A stretch of 64,000 bases of DNA from Gremmenia infestans (taxonomy: Eukaryota > Ascomycota > Leotiomycetes > Helotiales > Hamatocanthoscyphaceae), in NCBI GenBank assembly GCA_032629725.1, contig JAFEVB010000002.1, positions 4,216,001 to 4,280,000 of the forward strand, given 5' to 3'. Shown piece by piece: positions 44,367-57,300 of the stretch (the first letter of the stretch is position 1; every line of letters begins with the position of its first letter). The translations under genes and the position numbers were made by a program. Under the pieces are notes generated by a model. That model saw nothing but the letters and a program-made list of their open reading frames with translations. It made no database searches and was not told the origin of the DNA.

Positions 44367-45290
44367 CTAACTACTGGTATTTCTCCACAAATACCTAAAC
44401 CCAGTCAACCCCGCAACACTCCCTGACAACCCAACCAAGAAGTCGCTCATCAATCCATTCTCCAAGCTGTAATGCACCGTAAGCGGCGCATACGCCAAAT
44501 CAACCACCAACTGCTTCTTCCACAGCCGCCACCAAGCCTCCTCACTCTTCCCCTTGACCTCCTCATCGCCCTTCCCACTCTTCCCCCTCCTCACCTGCCA
44601 CTCATGATACAGCTTCCCCAGATCCAATATCGTATGCGCCATCCAAAACCGCGAGCTCCAAACCCAAGCCCGTCCCTGCTTCTCACCATTCCATCCCAGC
44701 ACGCCTTTGGAGCTCAAATACGCCCCGTTCTCTAAATACTGGTAACACACATTGACGAAAACTTGCGCATACGCTATGCGCGCCAGCACTTTATCCTTAC
44801 TCGGTTCAAGCCATACACTTTTCCCCCACGCCCATAAACCCAATAATCCCCATAGCCGCGCAAAGATCCTGAAATCGCTAATCAAGCTGCTCAACGCCTT
44901 TAACCGCTGCGCTGTGACTAATAACCGTGAACTCGGTATGCTCGAGGTGTCGATAATCACGGTTGTGTTTGGGGGTAGGGAGATGGCGGTTTCGATTAGG
45001 GCGAGGGCGTGTTTGTGGATACGGGAGATGGAGATGGAGGATAGAAGGACGGACGAGAGAAGGGTGGTGTAGCGAAGGCTGCAGAGGAAGGAGTCGGTGC
45101 CGCTGGGGGTGGAGAGGATTTTGTTGAGGTGGGTAATGGTGCGGTCTGTTTTGGAAAGGTAGAGGGGTGCCCAGGATTTGAGGATTTGGATGGAGGGGAT
45201 AGGTGGGGGTTTTGGAGGGGAGGGTGTCGGAATTGAGATTGAGGAAGAGGGGGAGGTGTCTGGCGGGGGGATGCCGGTGATTTCGGACAT
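44367..45290 (-). CDS. PEX11-family peroxisomal membrane protein (PEX11C-like)
   Basis: Peroxisome-proliferation factor family that shapes and divides the peroxisomal membrane. Single exon, 307 aa; the frame is open to 45320, but only via a TTG, so I use the ATG at 45290. A Pro/Ser-rich N-terminus precedes WAPLYLSKTDRTITHLNKIL and FLCSLRYTTLL, then ISDFRIFARLWGLLGLWAWG, the central block typical of PEX11. Next come YQYLENGAYLSSKGVLGW and WMAHTILDLGKLYHEW. The C-terminus has WKKQLVVDLAYAPLTVHYS and SGSVAGLTGFRYLW, a final hydrophobic segment. The pattern fits the fungal Pex11C class better than Pex11 itself. It is one of three peroxisome-linked genes in the window. Confidence 0.85.
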   Translation of the reverse strand: MSEITGIPPPDTSPSSSISIPTPSPPKPPPIPSIQILKSWAPLYLSKTDRTITHLNKILSTPSGTDSFLCSLRYTTLLSSVLLSSISISRIHKHALALIETAISLPPNTTVIIDTSSIPSSRLLVTAQRLKALSSLISDFRIFARLWGLLGLWAWGKSVWLEPSKDKVLARIAYAQVFVNVCYQYLENGAYLSSKGVLGWNGEKQGRAWVWSSRFWMAHTILDLGKLYHEWQVRRGKSGKGDEEVKGKSEEAWWRLWKKQLVVDLAYAPLTVHYSLENGLMSDFLVGLSGSVAGLTGFRYLWRNTSS

Positions 45291-46621
45291 GGCGAGGTTT
45301 TGTAGAGGGGAAAAGGACAAAATGTCTCGAGATGTATATGAAGCAAGTGTAGATAGACTCTTATACTATCCTCATTCGGAAGGGCCGACGCGCTGGAGTG
45401 CCGAGGTATATCATGTGATTCGACTTCAAACAGGGGTTGCCGTTGCCTATTTAGGCTAGGTAAGTACATCCAACGACCAGGTTTCGTCTGATGCTTTTTC
45501 TCATCCTACAATGATCACAGCCAACTTCCAGCTTTTTGTCTTTATTGATGGTTCAGCATGACCTTTCAAGGTGAAGGATATCGTAGCAACTATCTTGAAT
45601 CGTGCTTTTACTGCCCGGAAACCAGCTCCCCCTTTGCTCCGCCTAGTTTGATAATATGAACCAGGCTGGTCTCTTATTTCAGTCCATTCATTACCTGTGT
45701 TTCCTTAAAATTTTCGAAATGAGTAGAAGTCTTGTGCAGGAGACAGCAGTCTCTGATCGTTCTTACCGTGCCTTCGCGCGTCCTTTTCATCATTACTAGC
45801 CGCAACTGCTCCGTTGGACACTTCTCTAAAATATAATATATTAGAAATGTTCAATTCTACTCAATACTTCACTTGTGACCTGGAACAACGCCACCAGCTT
45901 TGGACAGTTTTACCTTAACTCCTACAGTGTTTCACGGCCTTCTCCATGAAAGGACTATCAGTTAAAGCTTAGGCTCTTTATTTTGCTTTCATACGCTTAG
46001 ACCCAAAAAGCTGCATTTCTCCTATTCTCATCGCCTTTTAAGGTCCCACGCTACGTGGCACAATATAAATTGTATGGCGCTTTTTGCTATCAACCCAGAA
46101 GCTTCTTCTTTTTATCAAGACAGCCGTAAAGAACTGTAGGGGTAAAAGAAACAAATCCTGGCTGGAAGTGCCAAGGAAGATGTTTCGAGTAGCTTGCAGA
46201 CTCTGCTTGTCCGATGTCCTTGGTTTCAAGAACCTCCAGGAACAAGAGCACTCGTTCGACTAAGTTGAAATAAATGTTTTCGGAACAGTATATCCAACCC
46301 CTTACAAAAACACCGAGACTCTTGTCACATATCTTGTGTTGTCGCAACCTCTGTGAATCAATATTAGGTGAAAGGCTCGAAAAATGTGAATGGAATGTGT
46401 GAGCAACCTGGCTTGCATTAGATTTTGTCCCTTTCCACCATCTACGATTTCGATCTCGGTTCGCTTTGACAACAGTCACCGACTTCCATCACCAGCAAGC
46501 TCTAGCCAGACATAACTTCAACCGTCTCGACATAATTGCCATCAAAAGCTACAGCAATCTTTAATTCACCAAGCCCGGGAAAATCAACATCTGCCTAGCG
46601 AGAACCACCAAACTGCACGAG
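45291..46621. other. divergent intergenic region
   Basis: About 1.3 kb between the PEX11-like gene and the 46622 gene. A minus frame at 46090-46479 (129 codons) has no ATG and no recognisable family, so I did not annotate it. Confidence 0.5.
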
Positions 46622-48186
46622 ATGCTGCCTACGTCGCCATCCAAACGGGCACGTCGTCGCACAATGGATGCCTCAAAATCAGTTTCCGAGAACGTTCCAA
46701 CAGCTATGGGATCGCAAATCTCGTCGCCATTGAAAGCACGACGCCAATCTGTATCCCCCGTCATGAATCCTCCGCCCGCGGCTCGATATCAAGCTGTGTA
46801 TCCAAACTATCAGCACGTATGCACCCATCATATCATGACCCGTATGTACTCAACACAATTTCGATGCTCGGTCTGTTTTGAGCCAGGTCATTTGGGATTT
46901 CTGTACAGGTGCGCTCAAGATAGAGAGCTTCTCCTGGACGACGAATGGGAGCGCGGCTTCAAGGTTCGTGTCAATAAGAGCGCTTTCATACCATATGCTA
47001 ATAAACGATATAGGACAAGATGGATCCTATCTGTAGCCTCTTTGACAGACCTAGCAGCCGCCCGAGAAGTCCCGAGTCAAGGATGTCAAGGCTGGCGTTC
47101 CTGACTGAAATCACAGATGAGCAGTTAAAGACCTATTCACCTTCGCAGGTTACTCAAATTCTCGAGCAAAGATCCAATGTATGTACAACGGTATTCCTCG
47201 AGCTCAGCTCTAGCAGCACGTATATACTGTTCTAGAAGACGTTTAACGCCTCATAGCTCTTGGACGTCCTCGACAAAACCACCAAAGATGATGTTGATCT
47301 CGAAAACAGCCATCCTCTCTCGAAGTCCGCCACCCATCAGAGCACGACATCGTCCGATACCGTTCCCAGATTAGCCGCAGAGAAGCCATGGCTGCCAAAT
47401 GAAGAATGTCAATATAAAGTCTGCGCTAGATGCAAACCTACCTGCCAAGACCGTTCGTATCTCAGCTTGGATGCGACCGCCAATGGCGATATTCCTGCTA
47501 CAGCGGTTACGGCGTTTGGTTTCAGCAACCTAGGATGTCGCCCTGTTGTATCCGCTGAGCTCATGAAGAACATTGGACTGAACCGGCCGAGACAATCACC
47601 TCCACCTGTAAGTCGTCCCACTGAAAATATTGGCAACAATTCCTCTGCGTCGTTAAAGGATTTAGCTAACATGCCCAAGCGTTCCCAACTTTTCCCCGAG
47701 ACGACCACAAACCCTTGGAATACTTTAGGTCTTGGCATCTTCGCTGGCGACGAAGAGCCTACTTCATCCAACCCACTCGTTCCCGAAGATACTCGCGGCT
47801 CTACTTCCTTCCAGCAACCGAGTCCAGCCCTCGTGTTCCGCGGATCCGATGAAGACCCTGATAAAACACCCACCCAAAGCTCCTTCTCCTTCTCCATCCT
47901 TCCTCCAAGCAATCCCTGGGCTCCCACCTTGCCTCACCGACCTCTCTTCACACACCCCAACACCTCACTTAGTCTGCACCTAGCTCACGACACACTGCTA
48001 GCCCATGAAACAGACGAAGAAGTCGAGGTTACAACCGAAGAAGCACGAAGACCGCTGACGCCGATGGAGAAAGATGAGTCCAAGGAAGGGAAATTTGGGA
48101 GTCTGCCGCTAAGGGTTGGGGATGGTGTTGCGGTGCTAGAGGAGAGTGTTGAATTGCATGAGGCGGATATTATTACGCAGTGCTGA
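46622..48186 (+). CDS. conserved-looking hypothetical protein, Cys motifs
   Basis: Unrecognised. Structure is join(46622..46963,47014..47178,47257..48186), 478 aa; introns of 50 and 78 nt, phases agree (WERGFK|DKMDPIC, EQRSN|LLDVLDK). N-terminus has basic and Ser-rich stretches (KRARRRTM). Two Cys groups are suggestive of metal binding or disulfides: FRCSVCFEPGHLGFLYRCAQD near residues 80-100, and YKVCARCKPTCQDRSYL in the middle. The rest is Ser/Pro-rich (PPSNPWAPTLPHRPLF) with an acidic C-terminus (LEESVELHEADIITQC). Possibly a regulatory or scaffold protein; I do not assign a function. Confidence 0.78.
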
Positions 48187-51100
48187 ATGAAGATATGATG
48201 TTAGTACGGGTGCTGCATAGGGGACTCAATACCTGCGAGAGGAGTTTGTAGGATATACAGTGGTGTTTAGTGGATATGATGTACACGAACAAGAAAGGGG
48301 GCAATTCAGAAGATTCGTAAAAACAAAAAGATGAAAAAATATTGTAAAACTCATTCTCCTATTTTAGCAAACTTACAGCTTGCTACCTCACCGACGCAAT
48401 GTCTTGACAAGCATGCTAGACAAAAGATAGGGGACCGACAATTGTAAAGGCGCAAAGGCAAAGCGGGGCAAACCACATTCAAGTTATCTTAGGCTAGCGC
48501 ACCACCTATAACAAGTTCCCTCGCCTCCGAAAACCCTCTGTATATAGGTGTGCTAAGATTCTTGCTATAGAGACCTCATAAAGGGATGGCAGCGGCAGCG
48601 GCAGCTGTTGTAAGGGAAAGAATATACACATGGTAACACATCTATATTCTACCTTATATTCTAGCTAAGGCCTCTTCAGTTCAAGTTGTTTGTTTGTTCG
48701 GTGTATGAACGCCAGAATGACCGTATTAATACCTTGACAGCAAAGCATACATGCATGCCTGGCTCTCCACCTCCCCAGAAGCAAGTAATCAGAAGAACAA
48801 CATCTCTAACGCGAAGGTTCAGTGAAGTTCGTCTAGAGGACCCCCAGACGCTCTGCATTGTAACCCCGGGTGTGGCGACCAAGACCTTTGCGCCCAGTGT
48901 AGTAGCCCATCAGATGTTCAACCGAGGCGGATGCTGTCCATGCACGATCTCTGTCTAGTTCTCAAATGAACTGACTACTCCGAGGTATAGTATTTATAGA
49001 AAAATATAGCTGCGAAATGACCAACCGGGTTTATGGAAGGTAATAAGACCCAGGGGTGGACTCAGTGTCTGATTGTGGTATATAAACACCTCTTCCTTCG
49101 ACCCTTGAACGATCAATAGCGTTCTTGTTCGGAAAAAAAAGCAAAACATGTGTTGTGGCTGGCGTTGCTTGGAAAGACCGCCGCGGGGCACTTGCCGTGA
49201 TAACTTGCATGTTATGTGATTAGTACGAATAATCTGGTTGGATCTCTCCTCTTGAAGTATCATAGAAATCGTCGGATGTTCAAATGACCATCATTCGAAT
49301 TTGACAGCAGGTAATATTCGGCTCTTGCATGACAAAATGGCAAGACTACCATGCCCGTTAGCGTTCTTGCATCCAGCCTCCCGTGATTCTTTCTTTCCCT
49401 GAACTTATTTAAGCCGTGCGGGCAAGCTAATCCAATGATATCTCATCTGTATAGCTTTTTTTATCTATGGGGCATACAAAAGATATCTAAGGGTAAGTTT
49501 TTATAGAGATCTCGAACCATGAAATTGCGGTTCAGGATCACACTCGGCATATTGGAAACACTCCCGAGGTGAATCACTACCTTGGTTTCTTCGAGATTTG
49601 GACTTCTACTTGGGGTATATAAATAATTCATATTCTCGAATGATTCTTGCCTAATAGCCATAAATCAAGCAAAGATTGATACGCATTTGCTGTTGCGAGA
49701 TAGAGAAGCTTAGACGACACTTGCGTAGGATTTTGTAATGTATGTTAGAGTATTGAACTTCAATTCATTACCACTCTACTTCGATGTTTAACTCCAATTC
49801 ATCGCAATTTCTTACGAATGAAAACATAAATGACAGCAAGCTATCACTTGACGAATTAGTTTTCGTAAGATATGATAATTCTTCTAAGTACCTAGGTATA
49901 GACAGATCCCTTGAACTCCTTCAAAGCGAGGCCAGGCAATCATCAACTTGCTCTTAGAACGTTGCTCGACTCGTAGTACTCAATGAAAGGGTGAGGATTA
50001 GATTGGGTCTCAGAAACCCAGATCTGACCGGTTGTTATACAAGACCACTTTTGAAACCCACACGTTAATCATGAGTCATCAGCTGGCAATACCATGGGTA
50101 GAAGAAGCGCTTATTCGACAATTTTACCCAATCTATCGCCGGTCTGACTTATGTCTTCAGAGCTATGCCTGGAAGCCTGGATTGGAGCAACCAGCGCCCT
50201 CTTGCGACTGTTGACGAACAATGCAGCCGACAGTCTGCCTTTTGCCATCGCATTATACATGTCATTTGCGACTTTCTGTACTTTGGATTTTCGCTGGGCT
50301 TTAGGCATTGCGCTGTTGGTGATTATGCTATAGTCCATTTCCTCTAGGTTAAAGGCTTGTTTATCCGCACCCACAGTATAAGTCGGCTAACCCATACCAA
50401 CCTAGCGTCCAAATTCAGATACATAGCTAAAAGAGGAAGGCTTATATTGCTAAGGATGAAGGGGTGCGCCGCTAAACTCAGTATTGACAAATGTAGACGG
50501 ATACCAGTTACTAAGAGAGGGAGCTTGTGTGAATGTACCATCTCTGATAAAGTCCAATTGAATTTCCTTGCCTCGCGGGTCAGAACTGGGCTGCCGCGTA
50601 TGAAGGGGAAGCTGTGCAGGTAGCTGTGACCGGTCCTGTAAGTAACCAATTTTCAATTCCGCGTACCGATTTCCACTTATCACCTGAGCTTGACTATGTG
50701 CTAGACTCTCAAGGAATTGTATCAGGATATACAAATCCACTTGAAATCCTTCGAGATGTTACTAGCCGTCGCACATAGTCCTTCGAATTCAAGGACGCTC
50801 TGAGTCGTACTGAACAACGAGCCGACTAGATATCGTGCAAAGTCTCTCACTTGCTTTCTCCTCTTAAGATATCACAGATAAATCGTCGGATCTTTCGACC
50901 ATACCATGTTCCTTAACAGCATCCAACGATTAGTTTCAGTGTCAAAATAACTATAGTAAGCTAAGCAGCGCAGCCCTTGTAAAACTCATCTCCACCAGCC
51001 GCCATGATCTTGCACTTCTCTTCTCAAAGCTATATATGAACGCCAAGCACATAAACATCTCTGCGGGTAATGTTGCTATGCGTATAAAGACAGGAAGAGG

Positions 51101-51924
51101 TTTCAGAGACGCTTTAGATAGAGAACATCAAACCGTGCATTCACGACTCGGTGTATCTTGTTATCTGATTAACAATCCGAAGAAAGTGAATAAGCACCAA
51201 GTTTCAAAGATTCCTCAAATCCAATCTGCTTTCAACAAGTTTTATAAACACCCTTTGCCTGAAGATGTTTCGGTTACTAAATGGAAGAATAACTAGATCA
51301 AGCATTTGAGATATTAGGACCCCCCTGACCCTCCCCTCGCCCCCAAAAAGTTAATTCTTCCCCACACCCGCACGGCCAAGTAAAAGCGTGATAGTAACAG
51401 GAGATGTACTGTACCATTTAATAGATCCTCTATTCTCAGTTTCATAACTACACTACCTACGCATCCATCCATCTCTCGCTAGCTACACCACCCCCACCTC
51501 ACCTCACCCTACGATTCATTAGATTGACGTCCTTGTTGTCTATTTCCTCTACATACATGCATTGTCGTAATCAGGCAGCTCTGTTTTTTGTTATTAGATA
51601 GAAAGGTGGGGGGGGGGAGGAGAGGAAGAAAGGATTTCTGGTAGGTGCTAGGAAAGTGATGTGCAATGAAATGGGGAAGCGTGGATTTTGTTGAAGTGTA
51701 CGTACGTATACGTATGAAGTCGAGGAAAGAAAGGGGATATTTATTTTATTTCTAGACACCAAGGAGAAGGAGAAGGAGAAGGAGGTAAGGATAAAAAATA
51801 ATGGTATAGTCATGGTAGCATTACATTTACAGAATCATAACCTCATAAGCGCGTTAAAGCCCCGCCACAATACAACCACGTCTCACATCTACAGCCCCCT
51901 CACATGCAGAAGACCCCAGTACTG
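48187..51924. other. 3.7-kb gene-poor region
   Basis: AT-rich DNA with no gene I can support except a doubtful ORF at 51036-51296. The blocks at 49246-49285 and 50856-50896 share TCTCCTCTT..ATAGA..AAATCGTCGGAT and look like diverged copies of one sequence (about 75% identity by eye over 40-48 nt). This may be a relic repeat. Confidence 0.5.
51036..51296 (+). CDS. possible small orphan ORF
   Basis: 86-codon ATG frame in gene-poor DNA. The sequence (MNAKHINISAGNVAMRIKTG..) has no recognised motif, signal peptide or intron. Composition is more even than random frames here, so I keep it as a weak candidate only. Confidence 0.2.
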   Translation: MNAKHINISAGNVAMRIKTGRGFRDALDREHQTVHSRLGVSCYLINNPKKVNKHQVSKIPQIQSAFNKFYKHPLPEDVSVTKWKNN

Positions 51925-53254
51925 TCACCGTCCCCTTGCACCCATCTCCCCCTCCTTCCTCTTGGCCAAGAGACTTTTGATAGCCCCAAGACACTTATTC
52001 AAGCCATCCTCCGTCCTCGCACAGAACTTATAGCTCTTCTCCTCGGTGATAACCTGAAAACAGAGCCGTTTCGTCCTGCTAAGGGGATCAATCTCCACCG
52101 CGTTAATCACGCTGTTCAGCGGTATAATCACCAGCGTCGAATATTCGCTATCGTTTTTGTAAAACTGGATATTTCGTGGTCGGATGACCGCCCATAGGTC
52201 TTTCCATTGCCGGATTCCGTTCTTGCTTTTGAGGTATAGGAGGTGTCCTTGCCAGACTACACGCTCGGGATCGAGTTCGGGGTTCAGGACGGACATTTGG
52301 GAGGCGTTGCGCGCGCCTAGCATGGGACGGATGCCTGGGCCTGTGCCGGGGGCTTGGACGGCGAGTGGTTCTTCGGTGATGGAAAGACTAGAGGCGCCTG
52401 CTGCGCGTGCGAAATCGTTGTCTGACATGTCTGAGTGGGATGCTAATTCGTTGCCGGAGTAGTCGAAGGTATGTGATGTTTTGCGGGGACCGCCCAGTTT
52501 GGTTTGTGGTTGCGGCATGCTTTCTAGGGGTTCTGGGGAGCTGGAGCCGAGTCGTTCGTCGTGGAGGAGTTTGGCTTCGTTGTGTTGTTGCATGGCACGG
52601 TCAAAGCCGCTGTATGTGCCTGTGGCGTTGCCGCTGGGACTTGCGAGGAGCATCTCTTCTTCCTCCTCCTCGATTCGTGCCGACCGTCTGATGAGCTCAA
52701 CCCATTCTTCGGCATCTTTTCTTGATTTCGCTTCGAGGTGGTAGTTTCGTGAGGGAGAGAAGAGTCCAAAGACGTTTTCGCGCTTATGTTTGGGGTCTTT
52801 TAGGAAGGCGACTGCTGTGAGGTCTGCGAGTTGGATCTTATGCCGCAGCTTGTCCTCCTTCTGATCTCTATATATTGAAAGGAAATTTGACCGTAGGACT
52901 AAGTATATTGGCTTCCATGCCTATGCAATGTCAGGATTAATTGCTTAAAGCAGATGGGGATTCCTGGTTCCCCCTTACCTTTGTTCTCCGTGTCCGTTTC
53001 TGAACATAACCGCTCTTCAGCACCCGATCGAACTCGAAGCTGCCGTTCTGATTTACTGGAGAGAAAGAATCCAGGGCGAGATGCGAGTTGAGCATGCGGC
53101 TGGCAGAGCTGGAAGGAGGTAATGAGACTGCGGCGGATCGAGGGATTTGCAGCGCTGTCGTTCGGGGTGGAATCTGGCGAGGCTGACTTGCTTCTAGCAT
53201 CATAGCTGTCGTTGTCTGCTTCTGTGTCTGTGTCTGCACATCGGCCATGATCAT
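51925..53254 (-). CDS. tandem PH-domain protein (Opy1-like)
   Basis: Phosphoinositide-binding-type adaptor resembling yeast Opy1, with two PH domains. Structure is complement(join(51925..52920,52979..53254)), 423 aa. The 58-nt intron (GTAAGG..TTGCATAG) splits PH1, joining KRTRRTK to AWKPIYLVLRSNFLSIY. PH1 spans about 76-180 and ends KDAEEWVELIRRS. PH2 is at about 314-410 (VVWQGHLLYLKSKNGIRQWK, DLWAVIRPRNIQFYKND, DGLNKCLGAIKSLL). Each ends with the conserved Trp/aromatic-bearing helix. The linker is Ser/Pro/Gly-rich. The N-terminal ATG at 53254 is followed by another at 53248 in good context, so the start is open by two codons. Confidence 0.87.
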
Positions 53255-54301
53255 GATGATGGCAGTAAGGGAAGGATTTTATATTTGTGACTGTGTGTGG
53301 TGAGGCAAAAAGAATATATGAATTAATGACTTCACTGGTGATGTAGTGATGGCGTAGTGGTGTTAGGTTTGGCTCTAGAAAAGAAGCGGCTGTTTGTCCG
53401 TTACCAGCCCTACCTAGTACACCTACCTAGCCACCGTGTTTTTTTTGGCAATAGAAGTACTCGTGGCTCCCGTCGGTGGTGTCAGATATGATTGAAACTT
53501 GTAAAGGCAACTTCTCGAGACGTTGACATTGTAATTATAATTATTATGGTATGGGTATGGTCCATATATGGATGGATATGGATATGATGTGCAGGGCAGT
53601 CTAGAATTATGTACTTTATTTAAAGGAAGCGAGCAATGCGATAGAGGATTGTGCACGGGGAAGTTTAAATTATATTAAGCCATCCTATTGCAGCATGGGC
53701 GAATCATGAAACTCTGCTGCTTCAAGGATGGTGTTGGGGAAGAGAGCGATCAGCCAATGCATCTGCCGGAGATCGAAAGGGCCTGACATCAAAAGGGGGA
53801 GTGAGAGACGCCGATTGCAGATTTGGAGATTTGCTATAAAAAGGATCATCCAAAGTTTTGAGAAACGCCGAGTCTAGGCCATGTTGGTCGCGTTGGTTCA
53901 TGCAGATTCAGGAACGAAGGAGAGATCTTGTTTGATAGGGTTAGAAGTTAGGAAGTTAGGAGTATGAAATGGATGCGGCTACATCGGACGACTTCAGACA
54001 TGGGAACAACATTAAGGGGGGGCTGATAAGGAATGTCGTATCACGTACTTACTGTACTTACATTACGGTCACGGGACAGGACAGGGACTATCATCGGTGT
54101 TTATTTATTCCGATGCTGACCCCAGTTCTGTTTGGGTGGTGGGGTTGCAGGTATTTCGACTCACTCTGACGCGCGAGGGGTGCAAAATTTCACATTTCCA
54201 CCAGCTATAGCACCAGTATCTTGGCTTGCACCTACATAAACTCGACATACACAACACTTCCTCTGGCCCATTCCCGAGTAACATGAAGCATCATATCCAA
54301 A
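53255..54301. other. divergent intergenic region
   Basis: About 1.0 kb between the PH gene and EFL1. It has short ATGGATATGG repeats near 53545-53590 and no gene. Confidence 0.5.
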
Positions 54302-57300
54302 ATGCCTGTCGTCAATCCAGAAAAACTGGTAGCTCTACAGCGGAATCCAGACGGCATCAGAAATGTACGTTGCGCCGTGGTGGGGTAAATTTATATCTTT
54401 GCTGACTCCATTCAAGATTTGTATCTTAGCCCACGTTGTAAGTACTCTTGTTATACGAATATAGTAAAAATACTAATCTGTCTCACAGGATCATGGAAAA
54501 ACATCCCTTTCGGATGCCCTCATTGCTACCAACGGCATCATCTCCCCCAAACTCGCAGGCAAGATTCGATACCTCGACTCCCGTCCCGATGAACAAACCA
54601 GAGGTATTACCATGGAATCCTCTGCCATCTCCCTCTTCTTCTCCATGCTACGAAGATCTGCGCCCAATGCTACACCCGAACAAAAGGAATATTTGATCAA
54701 CCTCATAGACTCTCCCGGGCACATCGATTTCAGCAGCGAAGTCTCAACCGCGTCACGTCTATGTGATGGCGCAGTGGTCCTAGTGGATGCCGTGGAAGGT
54801 GTATGCAGTCAGACTGTTACTGTGCTGCGGCAGACTTGGGTTGAGCATATGAAGCCTTTGCTTGTCATTAATAAGATGGACAGGCTAATTACCGAACTCA
54901 AAATGACCCCTGGAGAAGCATACATACATCTCAGCAAATTATTAGAACAAGTCAATGCTGTTCTAGGGAGTTTCTTTCAGGGTGAACGAATGGAGGAGGA
55001 TCTAAACTGGCGGGAAAGAGTTGACGAGAGAATTGCTGCGGCAGCTGCCAAAGAACTCGAGAAATCAGAAAAAGATGTCGTTGGCAACTCGGTCGATATT
55101 GATACTATGGCTGCAAACCCCGAGTTCGAAGAAAAAGATGACGAAGATCTTTATTTTGCCCCAGAAAAGAACAATGTTATATTCAGCAGTGCCATCGATG
55201 GCTGGGCATTTACCGTCAGGCAATTTGCAAGTTTATACGAGAAGAAATTGGGCATAAAACGCACGGCTATGGAGAAAGTGCTCTGGGGAGACTTCTATCT
55301 AGATCCGAAGACCAAGAAAGTTTTGGCGCAAAAACATCTAAAGGGCCGTAATCTCAAACCGATGTTCGTTCAGTTGGTGCTTGAGCAGATTTGGGCTGTA
55401 TATTCTGCAACTACTGGTGGTGACAAGGGGAAGGGGTGCGTGGATTTCATCTTCTCAATCCTGTCTATAATATTAATGAAAATTGTTCTGACTTCTCCGC
55501 AGTGATCCTGCTATGACCGAAAAGATCACAAAATCACTGAACCTCACTCTTCCTCCATATATCGTTCGCTCACGAGATCCTCGAGCGATCCTCACAGCGC
55601 TGTTTTCCGCCTGGTTACCGTTATCCACCGCACTTCTCGTCTCTGTCATCGAATCACTACCATCACCTCCGATTGCTCAGGAAAGCAGGTTACCAGGTCT
55701 CATTGATGCTTCACCTGGTCATACTCATGTCGATCCCAAGGTCCGCGACGCAATGGTAAAGTCCAAAGCCTCCAAGGATGACCCAGTCGTCGCATATGTC
55801 AGCAAAATGGTATCGATTCCCCAAAGCGAACTCCCAGAGAACAAACGCCGCGGAGGAACCCTCAGTCCCGAAGAAGCAAGAGAAATGGGTCGACGGAAGA
55901 GAGCAGAAATAGCTCGAGCACAGGCATTGGAGAATGGAACTGCTGAAGATCCTGTAAACGGACTTACTGAGACGATAGGAGACGCCAGTCTTGAGGAAAG
56001 GAAGCCAGAAGACGAGGCCCAGCCTAAGGAGCACCTCATCGGTTTCGCCAGAATATACTCCGGGACCCTCTCAGTCGGCGACTCAGTCTATGTCATACCC
56101 CCCAAATTCTCCCCAGCACACCCACACGATAGTCCTGAGCCACAAAAGGTCACTGTCACAGCTTTATACCTCCTCATGGGGCGCGGTCTCGAACCACTCA
56201 CCTCTGTCCCCGCCGGTGTAGTGTTCGGCATTGGCGGCCTCGAAGGCCATATTCTCAAATCCGGCACAATTTGCAGTCAACTCATTGGTAGCGTCAATCT
56301 CGCAGGAGTGAACATGGGCTCGGCACCCATCGTGCGTGTAGCACTCGAACCCGTCAACCCCGCTGATCTCGACAAAATGATTTCTGGTCTTAAACTTCTG
56401 GTTCAAAGCGATCCTTGTGCTGAGTACGAGCAGTTTTCTAGTGGTGAGCATGTGTTGCTAACTGCTGGGGAGTTGCATTTGGAGAGATGTCTGACGGATT
56501 TGAGGGAGCGGTTTGCGAAGTGTGAAATTCAGGCTGGCGAGCCGATTGTGCCATATAGGGAGACTATTGTTAGGGCGGAGGAGATGAAACCACCTGCTAA
56601 TAAGGAGCTTGGGAGGGGAACGGTCATTGTGGTTACTACTTCGAAGCAAGTTACGATTCGATTACGCGTTAGACCTTTGCCGGCTGAGGTGACGGAGTTC
56701 TTGTCTAAAAATTTCAGTGCTATCAAACGACTTTACTCTGAGCGCCAAGCGGAAGAGAAAGGAAAGCAAACGGAGAGTCAAGATGGATCGGATCAAGAAG
56801 ACGTCGACGAGGACGGTGTGGTGGATCATACAAAGATTTTATCACTCGCGGAGTTCAAGAAACAGCTCCAAGCAACGTTTGAGAGTGTAAAGGGCCAACG
56901 AGATGTCTGGGCAAATGTCGTGGATCAAATCTCTGCATTCGGGCCCCGAAGAACAGGTCCTAACTTACTGATTGATGCTACGAAAGAAGGCATATGTGGT
57001 CGATTGTAAGTTTCCTAGCCTTTCTGAATCATCAATACTAACACCTCCCAGCCTGAACGACAACACCACCGCATCTAAAACCTCAGAACAAAACACACCC
57101 TCATCCCTTAGCCCAGCAGCCTTCTCCGACAAAATAACCCATGCCTTCCAACTCTCCACCCTACAAGGACCCCTCTGCGCAGAACCCATGCAAGGCGTAG
57201 CCGTCTTCCTCGATTCCGTTACCGTCACCCCTTCCTCAACTGAAGAAGAATCCTCACTAGGTCGTTTAACAGGCGAACTGATCAAAGCTGTGCAAGCGGG

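Noticed and set aside
46090..46479. 129-codon minus-strand frame
   Set aside because: Starts only at a non-ATG codon, no recognised family, lies in AT-rich intergenic DNA.
48686..48958. 90-codon plus-strand frame in the gene-poor block
   Set aside because: Opens with TTG, and the first ATG leaves a short remainder with no motif.
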